Shown: positions 35,899-43,964 of the stretch, piece after piece | How positions within the stretch are numbered: position 1 is the first letter of the stretch | Layout: the number at the start of each line of letters is the position of its first letter | Source of the DNA: Thermincola carboxydiphila | GTDB taxonomy: Bacteria; Bacillota; Thermincolia; Thermincolales; UBA2595 | Direction of reading: 5' to 3' | Assembly: GCA_016841045.1 (NCBI GenBank) | Contig: JAENZX010000001.1 | Span: 143,541-207,540, forward strand | DNA: 64,000 bases | Translations under genes and position numbers: made by a program | Notes under the pieces: model-generated | The model's input: only the letters and a program-made list of their open reading frames with translations | The model's database searches: none | What the model was told of the DNA's origin: nothing

Positions 35899-35914
35899 AT
35901 TGCATATTTGCAAT
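35899..35914. promoter_or_regulatory. Activator-site palindrome 5
   Basis: ATTGCA-TATT-TGCAAT, about 185 bases upstream of the permease promoter. The remainder of the 35523-36084 gap shows no gene. Confidence 0.7.
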
Positions 35915-36084
35915 TTACTAAAATCTGATAACAGCCATTATAGCCTGTAAGTAAGGCAAAAATACTCTTTTCAGCATCCGTTTAGAGATGCTTATTTTTC
36001 TAAATTAAAAGAAATACTAACAAAAAGGCTTTTCACCCTTATTAAATGTTAAATTACATTTCCCATTTTACAGGAGGTTCAATT

Positions 36085-36771
36085 ATGACACTCTGTCAAC
36101 TTTCCGAAGACATGAAGAATGATGTTCAGGCAAAGCTTGAAAATATCCGACAGCAGATTGACTCTATCCTTACAATGATGCGTGGTGGAGAAAAGTGCCT
36201 GCTTTGTGAAATAACTTCTGTGGTAGATTTGACTAATGAGTTGGAAGTATTAGCTTCATTCTATCATTTTCAATCGTCGCTGCTCCCCCATATAGAAGGC
36301 TTGGACGAAATCATAAAGGCTCTGGCCAAACTATCACATAACAATCACGGAGCACTGGTAGCAGTAGAAAGAAACGACAGTCTAGATTCATATGTCACGG
36401 CCTGCAATATTACCGGTGTACCAATCAATGCCGTGGTTTCGGCACCTCTTTTGGAGACAATTTTTTATCCGGGTAACCCTTTGCATGACGGAGCAGTGAT
36501 AGTCAGAAAAAATCAAATTGTATCTGCAGGCTGTTTACTTCCACTCTCTAATCAGAAATTTAATAAAGAGGGGAAAAAAATAGGGACTCGCCACCGCGCC
36601 GCTTTAGGTCTGAGTGAACTTACTGACGCGTTAGTGTTAACCGTCTCAGAAGAGACAGGGCAGGTATCCTTTGTCTTAACCGGTGTCATTCATCCAATCG
36701 AGGTTACATTATGCGCTCATGCAAATTCCCCCAATAAGGTAGAACCTCAAGTAACACTTACTGAAATATAA
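36085..36771 (+). CDS. Diadenylate cyclase, CdaS-like (sporulation type)
   Basis: 228 residues from the ATG at 36085 behind CAGGAGG; an ATG at 36046 has none. An N-terminal helical part (about 1-80) precedes the DAC domain, whose catalytic motifs are DGA (135-137) and RHR (169-171). The layout of a helical leader without membrane helices and a DAC domain near 80-215 fits CdaS/YojJ rather than membrane CdaA or DNA-binding DisA. It makes c-di-AMP from two ATP. In bacilli CdaS acts in germinating or sporulating cells; the same here is inference. Confidence 0.88.
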   Translation: MTLCQLSEDMKNDVQAKLENIRQQIDSILTMMRGGEKCLLCEITSVVDLTNELEVLASFYHFQSSLLPHIEGLDEIIKALAKLSHNNHGALVAVERNDSLDSYVTACNITGVPINAVVSAPLLETIFYPGNPLHDGAVIVRKNQIVSAGCLLPLSNQKFNKEGKKIGTRHRAALGLSELTDALVLTVSEETGQVSFVLTGVIHPIEVTLCAHANSPNKVEPQVTLTEI

Positions 36772-36772
36772 G

Positions 36773-36802
36773 CAAAAGCAGGGCTGAATCCCTGCTTTTC
36801 TC
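36773..36802 (+). terminator. Terminator of the diadenylate cyclase gene
   Basis: Perfect stem AAAGCAGGG / CCCTGCTTT, then TCTC, directly past the stop. Confidence 0.8.
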
Positions 36803-36811
36803 ATAGTAAAA

Positions 36812-36946
36812 TCATTTTTTGTTGCTGCTTTTCTTGCAGATTTTGATTGTATGTTTATTTTTATCTACATGAACCTTATCTTTAGCCGCTTTGCGCTGCT
36901 GTTTGCCCTTAAGGGTTAGCATTTGAAATAAGCAGTGGTATAACAA
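36812..36946 (-). CDS. Possible small basic protein (44 aa)
   Basis: A TTG at 36946 follows AGGAGGAGAGG, which lies right after the YitT stop. The 44 codons encode a very lysine-rich product (KGKQQRKAAKDKVHVDKNKH). No family is recognised. A good ribosome site and placement in the YitT transcript support it; the low complexity argues for caution. Confidence 0.4.
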   Translation of the reverse strand: MLYHCLFQMLTLKGKQQRKAAKDKVHVDKNKHTIKICKKSSNKK

Positions 36947-36958
36947 TAGCCTCTCCTC

Positions 36959-37819
36959 CTAGTGAATTGCTCTCTTTTTAAACCTGCCCCCCATAACCTC
37001 GTGAACATCACTAAAGGTTACAAAAGCACCAGGCTCAATCTCCTCTACAATAGATTTGAGCTTGGCTATCTCCAATCTTGTAACTACACAATATAAAACT
37101 CCCTTGGACTGTCCGGTATAAGCACCTTTACCCTCAAGCACAGTAACTCCGCGCCCTAGTCTTGCCATCAGCACTTCCGATATTTCTTCTGGCTGTTCTG
37201 ATACAATTATAACTGACTTGGATTCCTCCAAACCTTCTACTGTTATGTCGATAACCTTAAAAGCAATAAAGTAAGCTATAAGTGAGTACATTGCCTTATC
37301 CCAGCCAAAAACAAAACCGGCACTTGACAATATAAAAATGTTAAAGAATAACACTATCTCACCTATCGAGAACCCCGTTCTCTTATCCAATATGATTGCC
37401 ACAACCTCGGTGCCATCAAGTGAACCACCGTAGCGAATTATCAATCCCACTCCAATACCCACAGTAACTCCGCCAAAAACAGCAGCTAACAAGATATCTT
37501 TGGTTATACCTGTGATTGGATGGAGTATAGTAACACCAAGTGCCAGTGTAGTCACAGAAAACAGGGTAGAAATTACAAAGGTTTTACCAATTTGCTTATA
37601 ACCAACAATTAAGAACGGCAGGTTAAGAACAAAAATGAAGAGACCCAGCGGCAAGTTTGTTAAGTGGCTGGTAATAATGGAAATACCAACAATGCCCCCG
37701 TCAATAATATTATTTGGCACCAAAAAAATCTCCAGACCTATTGATGCAAGTATCGCACCAACAAAAAGAAAAAAGTACCTTTTTAATAATTTCCAGATGT
37801 TTTTACCCTTGGCTGGCAT
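36959..37819 (-). CDS. YitT-family membrane protein
   Basis: 286 residues, AGGGGG ribosome site. Five or six transmembrane helices with YitT blocks (NNIIDGGIVGISIITSHLT, GGSLDGTEVVAIIL), then a C-terminal DUF2179 cytosolic domain (KGAYTGQSKGVLYCVV; DVHEVMGGRFKKR). The family is widespread in Firmicutes and its transport role is unproven. It is convergent with the diadenylate cyclase gene. Confidence 0.9.
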   Translation of the reverse strand: MPAKGKNIWKLLKRYFFLFVGAILASIGLEIFLVPNNIIDGGIVGISIITSHLTNLPLGLFIFVLNLPFLIVGYKQIGKTFVISTLFSVTTLALGVTILHPITGITKDILLAAVFGGVTVGIGVGLIIRYGGSLDGTEVVAIILDKRTGFSIGEIVLFFNIFILSSAGFVFGWDKAMYSLIAYFIAFKVIDITVEGLEESKSVIIVSEQPEEISEVLMARLGRGVTVLEGKGAYTGQSKGVLYCVVTRLEIAKLKSIVEEIEPGAFVTFSDVHEVMGGRFKKRAIH

Positions 37820-37893
37820 TTGTTCCCCCTATTTAACGGACTTATCATAATTATACTATGAATTGCGTTTTTTCTCTATTCCATATACATTAC

Positions 37894-39024
37894 TCATGGT
37901 GACATTACTACTTTGATACAATTATCCTGCTTTTGATCGAATACTTCGTATCCTTTTTCACCATCATCCAGCCGAATCCGATGGGTAATAATATCTGTCG
38001 CATCAATTTTACCTTCCTGTATCCATCCTAAAAGATGGTCAGTATAAGCTGTCGCAGGACACTGGCCCATTTTAAGGGTTATATTACGGGCAAAAAAATC
38101 TCCTAATGGGAACTGGTTATACCTGAGTCCATAAACTCCAACGAGAGCAACATTGCCACACTTTCTTACCGCCTGTGAGGCCATCGTAATGGCAGACATA
38201 GAGCCGCCTTGAAGTAACAGGGCAGTTTCTACCATTTCAATTATATTCATTTTGCCATCCATACCAACACAATCAATTACTACATCAGTACCGCCCTTTG
38301 TAATTTCTTTAATATACCCTCCTGTATTTTCATGGTCCTGAAAATTTACGACTTCAACATTATTATATTTTTTGGCGTGTTCGAGCCGGTAACCGATATA
38401 ATCTACTGCAATAACCCGTTCAGCTCCAAGGAGCCATGCAAATTTCTGTGCCAGCAGACCTACAGGACCGCAGCCCAAAACTGTTACCGTTGAACCTTTT
38501 TTTACACCACCGATTAAATTTCCCCAATAGGCAGTAGGTAAAATATCTGTCAGGAACAGAACCTGTTCATCACTCAAATCTCCTGGAACCTTAAGAGGTC
38601 CTACATTAGCGTACGGCACCCGTAGATACTCTGCCTGGCCCCCCGCGTAACCGCCTAAGGTTTCACTGTAGCCAAAAATTGCTCCAATCTCCCCATGGGG
38701 ATTGGAATTGTTACACTGGCTGTAGAATTCATGGTCACAAAACCAACAGTGGCCACAGGCAACAGGAAAAGGCACAATTACACGGTCTCCCTTATTCAGG
38801 TTTTCAACTTCAGGTCCAACTTCCTCTACAATACCCATAGCCTCGTGGCCAAGAATAAAATTTTTAGGCATATTGGGGACCATTCCGTGAATAAGATGTA
38901 GGTCTGAGCCGCATATCGCCGTAGAAGTGACTTTTATTATAGCATCATCCGGCTTTTCTATCCGAGGGTCATTAACCTCTTTTACCTTTACATCTTTAAA
39001 CCCCTGAAATGTTAAGGCTTTCAT
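37894..39024 (-). CDS. Zinc-dependent alcohol dehydrogenase family protein
   Basis: 376 residues, GAGGAGG ribosome site. Catalytic zinc ligands Cys38, His60 and Glu61 (AICGSDLH; GHEAMG) and four structural-zinc cysteines at 90, 93, 96 and 104 are present. The NAD motif is VLGCGPVGLLA. The GGYAGGQAEYLRVP block and the long insert before the C-terminus resemble the glutathione-independent formaldehyde-dehydrogenase/threonine-dehydrogenase branch. The substrate is uncertain. It follows the DUF2512 gene after a 15-base gap. Confidence 0.88.
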   Translation of the reverse strand: MKALTFQGFKDVKVKEVNDPRIEKPDDAIIKVTSTAICGSDLHLIHGMVPNMPKNFILGHEAMGIVEEVGPEVENLNKGDRVIVPFPVACGHCWFCDHEFYSQCNNSNPHGEIGAIFGYSETLGGYAGGQAEYLRVPYANVGPLKVPGDLSDEQVLFLTDILPTAYWGNLIGGVKKGSTVTVLGCGPVGLLAQKFAWLLGAERVIAVDYIGYRLEHAKKYNNVEVVNFQDHENTGGYIKEITKGGTDVVIDCVGMDGKMNIIEMVETALLLQGGSMSAITMASQAVRKCGNVALVGVYGLRYNQFPLGDFFARNITLKMGQCPATAYTDHLLGWIQEGKIDATDIITHRIRLDDGEKGYEVFDQKQDNCIKVVMSP

Positions 39025-39039
39025 TTAAGTTCCTCCTCT

Positions 39040-39414
39040 CTAACCTCTGTCCCCAAATTTTGGTCCCATCGAATCAATACTTACAAGCCTTTTTAGATAC
39101 GGGTGATAAAACAATCCTTCTGCCAGTGCGACTGCCAATGCAGTGTAGATTAGAGCCCTATTGCTCACAGTTAAACCTACTAACTTTGAACTCCAAAGCA
39201 GTCCTACTGCTAATAAAACATCTGCAATGGTTGCTGTCACATTTCCTACTTGTGGTAATATGAAAAGATCGCCTATAACGTATGCTATTCCAATAAGCAA
39301 AAAAGTTAAAAATAATGCCGTCACCCATCCCTGTTCTCCTGCCAGGTAAAGAATTAAAAAAACAGGTAAAGCATTGACAATTATCTTCAATAATAATGTC
39401 TTTATATGCCCCAT
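39040..39414 (-). CDS. DUF2512 (YndM-like) membrane protein
   Basis: 124 residues from the ATG at 39414; a TTG at 39420 is closer to the GGAGG and also possible. Four transmembrane helices, with the DUF2512 feature IAYVIGDLFILPQVGN. The function is unknown; common in spore formers. Confidence 0.75.
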   Translation of the reverse strand: MGHIKTLLLKIIVNALPVFLILYLAGEQGWVTALFLTFLLIGIAYVIGDLFILPQVGNVTATIADVLLAVGLLWSSKLVGLTVSNRALIYTALAVALAEGLFYHPYLKRLVSIDSMGPKFGDRG

Positions 39415-39475
39415 TATCAACTCATCCTCCATTTGACTTCGTTTTTCGCTACATGAATCTGTACGTTCAATTATG

Positions 39476-39504
39476 CAAAAAAGAGGAACCTATTTATGTT
39501 CCTC
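39476..39504 (-). terminator. Terminator of the glutamate-synthase-like gene
   Basis: Minus strand perfect stem GAGGAAC / GTTCCTC followed by six T. Confidence 0.88.
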
Positions 39505-39506
39505 AA

Positions 39507-40976
39507 TTAAGCTTTTTCACTCCAGTTATCATCTGATATAAAATTGGCAGGTTCATCCCTTCCTGTTTCTTCAAGGACATTTTTCGTCCGGTAAGAATCA
39601 TATGCCATCGGCACCTGAACGCCTCTGGCAGTCAACTCATCAATGGCGAAAAGGTCTTCTTTACAGACCTGGTTAATGGAAGTTTTACCAAGTGCACGGA
39701 TACCTTCGATTATTTCTTCTTTACAGGACTGCAAATATTTCGCTAAACTTAGAGCTCCCTTATTGACATTAAACTGTTTTGCATATTTTCCGTCGTACCA
39801 GAGCAACTGGGTTGGAGGCTCATACGGAAGCGGACCCAGTACCTGTGTATGAGACACGGCAAAAAGACCTATAGCACCAATATAGGCCGCATCAGCTCCC
39901 AGCGCAATTACTTTCAGCACATCTCCGGGAGTCCTAATTTTACCTGAGGCTACAAGTGATACCTTGTCTCTTAAGTTGTTCTCCCTGAGATAATTGGCAG
40001 CCCGGGATATTGCAAAAACGGTGGGAACGCCAAAATCATCCTGCATTAGCGGTGACGAACCCTTAGTAGCTGCCTCTGCTCCATCCATGACAACAAAATC
40101 AATGCCGGCTTCAACTGCAACCTCGATATCTTTTTCCAGGTGTTTACCGGCTCCTAGTTTAGCTCCAATAGGAATATCCCCTGCTATTCTTTTCAGTTTT
40201 TTTACCAGTTGCAACAAATCTTTATGATTGTTCACTTCAGGCTGTCTGGAATGTGCTACAGCGTTCTGCCCCTTTTTCAGGGGAAAGGCTTTTTTAAGTG
40301 CGGCATCCATTTTATCAGCATACATTATATGGCCAACAGGTAAAGCACCCTGTCCGAATTGTATTTCAATGGCATCAGCTTTTCTTAATATTTCATTGGT
40401 CTTATTCCAAAAACCACGATTATATTGCAAGATATATTTTTTAGCAGCCTTTCTTTCAGCCGGCAGAAAAGGCCCTTCACCAGAATTAGTTGCAGTCCCG
40501 GCCATTGAGGCACCCTTTGCCAGCGCTACTTTGGCTTTGGCAGACAAGGCCTCGCCATAAGCCATACCAGAAATCATTATCGGTAAATCAATTTCCAGAG
40601 GACGTGAGCAGTGTTTGCCTATTACTACCTTTACGTCCACATCAGTTTCTAATGGTGTTGGCATTCTGTAGAGTTGAGCAATATTAAACATTAATTCGTT
40701 TAGACTGGGCATTTGTTTAGGAGAGCCTAGAGGCCGCTGGATGACTTGCCCTTCTTCAGAACGCAGGTTGGTTTCCTCAATTACCTGCGGCGTATATTTG
40801 CTGGTTGCCGAAACAAATTCCCATAGGTTTTCACCGTAAGGGTCAGTCATTATTCGCTTTACCGAATTGTCTATAGTGGTATTAAACAAAGACCTGGCCA
40901 TTAATTTCATTCCCTTGTAACCTAAAACCAGTCCCATACCTGATAATATAATTTTTGTTGAGGTTTTTTTATTCAT
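39507..40976 (-). CDS. FMN-binding glutamate-synthase-like protein
   Basis: 489 residues. After an N-terminal hydrophobic stretch (about 8-25), the glutamate-synthase central/FMN barrel follows: ISGMAYGEALSAKAKVALAKGA, TNSGEGPF, EIQFGQGALPVG, IGAKLGAG, FVVMDGAEAATKGSS, VSLVASGKIRTPGDVLKVIALGADAAYIG (read in blocks). The three clustered cysteines that bind 3Fe-4S in true glutamate synthase are absent, and so are the amidotransferase and GXGXG domains. It is therefore a stand-alone oxidoreductase of unknown substrate, perhaps membrane-attached. Confidence 0.82.
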   Translation of the reverse strand: MNKKTSTKIILSGMGLVLGYKGMKLMARSLFNTTIDNSVKRIMTDPYGENLWEFVSATSKYTPQVIEETNLRSEEGQVIQRPLGSPKQMPSLNELMFNIAQLYRMPTPLETDVDVKVVIGKHCSRPLEIDLPIMISGMAYGEALSAKAKVALAKGASMAGTATNSGEGPFLPAERKAAKKYILQYNRGFWNKTNEILRKADAIEIQFGQGALPVGHIMYADKMDAALKKAFPLKKGQNAVAHSRQPEVNNHKDLLQLVKKLKRIAGDIPIGAKLGAGKHLEKDIEVAVEAGIDFVVMDGAEAATKGSSPLMQDDFGVPTVFAISRAANYLRENNLRDKVSLVASGKIRTPGDVLKVIALGADAAYIGAIGLFAVSHTQVLGPLPYEPPTQLLWYDGKYAKQFNVNKGALSLAKYLQSCKEEIIEGIRALGKTSINQVCKEDLFAIDELTARGVQVPMAYDSYRTKNVLEETGRDEPANFISDDNWSEKA

Positions 40977-41136
40977 AATACCACCACTCTAGAGTTGCAC
41001 GTTTTTTAGAAACATAGGACAGTATACAGCGGTATTATTTGATTTTATTGCCGGTAATATTAAGCCAAATTATGGTACGACAGCATATTTTAAATTACCA
41101 AAGGTTCGGACGCGAAATTTAATTCATAAGGGCTTA

Positions 41137-41184
41137 TTTAAAAATCCCATTTTGAAACCCGGGTTTCAAAATGGGATTTTTAAA
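41137..41184. terminator. 48-base perfect palindrome, likely terminator of the hyf/arsR operon
   Basis: The two 24-base arms meet at CCCGGG with no loop (TTTAAAAATCCCATTTTG on the left). Either strand gives a strong stem ending in a T run. It lies 30 bases past the ArsR stop and 160 bases before the glutamate-synthase-like start. Confidence 0.75.
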
Positions 41185-41214
41185 GTTCTTTTTCAAAGCC
41201 ACATATCTGTATAT

Positions 41215-41556
41215 TTATTCGTTTTCAATCTGTTTGAGTAAATCAATAGCTTCAATTAAGTGATTATTGAAAATAGCTTTAGCCACATCCAATAATTCAA
41301 AAATTAAAGGATCCTTTACAGTGTACGTCACTTTATTCCCTTCTTTTGTACCAACAACAATATTTTTCGCCCTTAAAACCGATAGCTGCTGCGATACGGC
41401 AGAGTTCTCTATTTCAAAGATAGTGTTCAGTTCATTTACGTTTTTGTCTCCTTCACGCAGCGATTCCAGAATTTTTACCCGTAAAGGATGAGCAAGTGCC
41501 TTAAAAAACTCGGCTTTAAATCTTTGCAGTTCAGTGCTAATTGAATTCACCTCCAC
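41215..41556 (-). CDS. ArsR-family repressor
   Basis: 113 residues. The winged helix has the ArsR form (FFKALAHPLRVKILESLREG; SAVSQQLSVLRAKNIV; GNKVTYTVKD). It contains no cysteine at all, so thiol-based metal or sulfide sensing, as in ArsR, CadC or BigR, is unlikely. It starts 5 bases after the small-subunit gene and closes the membrane-complex operon. A perfect palindrome at the operon promoter (49111-49140) is its likely site. Confidence 0.88.
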   Translation of the reverse strand: MEVNSISTELQRFKAEFFKALAHPLRVKILESLREGDKNVNELNTIFEIENSAVSQQLSVLRAKNIVVGTKEGNKVTYTVKDPLIFELLDVAKAIFNNHLIEAIDLLKQIENE

Positions 41557-41561
41557 TTTGA

Positions 41562-42347
41562 TTAAATGGAATTCCTGGGGGGTATCCTTTCAATAGCCTT
41601 TAACAGCCCGTAAATTATAGCCTGTGGCCGGGGAGGACAACCAGGTATATATATATCAACCGGCAAAATTTTATCTACCCCTCCGATGGCAGCGTAGCTG
41701 CCCTGAAAAATCCCTCCACTACAGGCACAAGCCCCCATAGCCACCACCAGCTTTGGATCCGGGGTAGCTGTAAAAGTTTTTTTAAGTGCGGTTTCCAGAT
41801 GTTCTGTGACTGAACCGGTAACAAGCAGTAAATCTGCATGTCTTGGAGATGCTACAAAGTCAATGCCAAGTCTTTGTATATCATATACCGGATTTGTCAG
41901 GGCGTTTATTTCGAAGTCACAGCCATTACAGGAACCACTATCAACATGGCGAATATGCAGCGAACGCCTTAGTATATTTTCTGTTTTGCCCGCCAGTTTT
42001 CCTTTAAGCACATCTAAATCTTCATTAATTTCGTTAACCGCTACAGTCAACTTTTCTTTTTCCCTTACAGCTAATTCAAAGTCCATTGTATGTGATATCG
42101 AGTGCTCAGGGCAGTGTCTTTGACAAACTCCACAAAATAAACATTTATTATATTCGATAATTAATTTCCCGTCTTCTTTTTTTATTGCTTTAGTCGGACA
42201 AATTGTAGCACATTGCCCACACAGGCTGCAAGTTTGCAGATTAATAACAATTCTTCCTAAGAAGGCAGCCGGAGTATCTTCTTGTTCATAAGGATATTTT
42301 GTTGTCTTCTTCCCTGTTTTAATACTTTTTTTAAATAGGCTAAACAT
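41562..42347 (-). CDS. Ferredoxin-fused NuoB/HyfI-like small subunit
   Basis: 261 residues. The N-terminal part has two 4Fe-4S motifs (CSLCGQCATICP; CLFCGVCQRHCP), the job of HyfH/NuoI. After a helical linker comes the NuoB/hydrogenase small-subunit domain with all ligands of the proximal cluster: SCNGCDFE, GACACSGG and PGCPPRP. It would pass electrons to or from the large subunit on the cytoplasmic side. Confidence 0.9.
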   Translation of the reverse strand: MFSLFKKSIKTGKKTTKYPYEQEDTPAAFLGRIVINLQTCSLCGQCATICPTKAIKKEDGKLIIEYNKCLFCGVCQRHCPEHSISHTMDFELAVREKEKLTVAVNEINEDLDVLKGKLAGKTENILRRSLHIRHVDSGSCNGCDFEINALTNPVYDIQRLGIDFVASPRHADLLLVTGSVTEHLETALKKTFTATPDPKLVVAMGACACSGGIFQGSYAAIGGVDKILPVDIYIPGCPPRPQAIIYGLLKAIERIPPRNSI

Positions 42348-42355
42348 TTTTTCAC

Positions 42356-43960
42356 CTACCTACCCAAGCAGGAATAGAAAAGCTCAAAACTCTTATTAAT
42401 AAAAGGAAAATCCGGAACCATATTTCCTGGAACTGCTGCTTGAACGGCGGGCCAGTTAGTATAGGAGGCAGATCTTACCCTGTATCTGAATATGGTATTG
42501 CCTTGACCCGCCATAACCCAGTGAATGTTTTCTCCCCTGGGCGATTCGGTGTATCCCAAAGCATAACTTTGTGGTTTAATTGGCCCAAGGGCCGAGTTTA
42601 ATTTTCCTCCGGGGATTGCCGCCAAGGCTTGTGAAATTATGCCAAAAGACTCTTCAATTTCATCAATGCGAACTAACAATCTGGACTTTACATCTCCTGC
42701 AGTATAGCTGGGCACTTGGAACTCTGTATTACTATATGCCGCATAAGGATGATTCTTTCGGACATCCCTCCTGCTTCCCGAAGCCCTCCCCCCAGGCCCG
42801 ACTACATTCATTTTTAAAGCTATTTCAGGCGGAAGTACCCCGGTACCAATAAGACGCTCATTAAAAGAGTCGTTGTTAACTAGAATTTCTTTAAGTTCAC
42901 GAAAATCCCCCGCGACCGCAGTCAATGTTTCTCGTATCTGCATTGAGATTTCGTTATCGAGGTCCAACTGTACACCCCCGGGTACATTTATTCCCCGTAA
43001 GTATCGATTACCAGCAATGCGTTCATTAAGCTGCATCATTGTTTCTTTCAACCTGGAACCCTGACTGATTCCAAAGGTAAAACCAGTTCCGGCGCAAATA
43101 TTTCCTACGTCCCCTAAATGATTATAAAGCCTTTCCAGTTCAAGTATTATCGTCCTGATATACCTGGCCCTGTCAGGGATTTCAGTGCCCGCAAGTTTTT
43201 CAACAGCCTGACAATAAGAGGTAGAGTGAGAAAAGGAACATACCCCGCAAATACGCTCAACCAGGGGAAGTGCCTGATGAAAATTCATTTCTTCTGCCAG
43301 TTTTTCAATACCTCTGTGGGTATAAAAAAGCTTTGCCTCAAGATTTATAATATACTCTCCCTGAACACTGAATCTAAAATGTCCGGGTTCGATAATTCCT
43401 GCATGTATTGGACCCACCGGAACCTGAAATATGCCTTCACCCTTAACCTGCTTAAAAGGCAGTTCCTTATCTGTTCTAGGCAATTTCATTCCCTTGGGAA
43501 TGTCCTTTCTTAATGGGTGCACCTCTTTGGACCAAAAGTGTCGAACAAGGCGTTTGGGGTCAGGATGGCCGATGGGGTGTACACCCAGCATATCCTTGAC
43601 CTCCCTCTCATACCAATGAGCTGCGTGTATTGCCGGTGTTACGGATGGAAATGCGGGATTGTCTCGTTCTACACGTGTTGAAATTGTAATAAATAAATCT
43701 AAGTCATTTGATGCGAAAACATAGTATAACCCATAACATTCATCAATTTCCCGTTCATCGGTTCCGATCATATCCACCAGAGGAGCCTTCAGTGTCTGTT
43801 GTGTATAAAGGCAGGCGGAAACTAGGAGTTCTTTGGGAACAGTAACGATAATCTGGTTATCCATCAAAAACTCAAAATCAATCTGTTCACCAAACTTATT
43901 TCTGTACAAGGTCAAAAGCTTATTTCTATACAATTCCAATGAATTAATTACTTCTCTCAT
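42356..43960 (-). CDS. HyfG-like (NuoCD) catalytic subunit with incomplete nickel site
   Basis: 534 residues. A NuoC-like domain (about 1-165; HAAHWYEREVKDMLGVHP, PLRKD) is fused to the NuoD/hydrogenase large-subunit domain. The first nickel motif is intact: Cys238 and Cys241 in RICGVCSFSH. The second, usually DPCxxC, reads ELFYSC: Phe528 stands where the first cysteine should be and only Cys531 remains. The chain stops three residues later. So three of four nickel ligands are left. It may be an energy-converting complex that no longer works as a plain hydrogenase. Confidence 0.9.
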   Translation of the reverse strand: MREVINSLELYRNKLLTLYRNKFGEQIDFEFLMDNQIIVTVPKELLVSACLYTQQTLKAPLVDMIGTDEREIDECYGLYYVFASNDLDLFITISTRVERDNPAFPSVTPAIHAAHWYEREVKDMLGVHPIGHPDPKRLVRHFWSKEVHPLRKDIPKGMKLPRTDKELPFKQVKGEGIFQVPVGPIHAGIIEPGHFRFSVQGEYIINLEAKLFYTHRGIEKLAEEMNFHQALPLVERICGVCSFSHSTSYCQAVEKLAGTEIPDRARYIRTIILELERLYNHLGDVGNICAGTGFTFGISQGSRLKETMMQLNERIAGNRYLRGINVPGGVQLDLDNEISMQIRETLTAVAGDFRELKEILVNNDSFNERLIGTGVLPPEIALKMNVVGPGGRASGSRRDVRKNHPYAAYSNTEFQVPSYTAGDVKSRLLVRIDEIEESFGIISQALAAIPGGKLNSALGPIKPQSYALGYTESPRGENIHWVMAGQGNTIFRYRVRSASYTNWPAVQAAVPGNMVPDFPFINKSFELFYSCLGR

Positions 43961-43964
43961 ACGC

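Noticed and set aside
41137-41184. Attachment or replication-origin site in the 48-base perfect palindrome
   Set aside because: Its position between two minus-strand genes and its T run fit an ordinary strong terminator.
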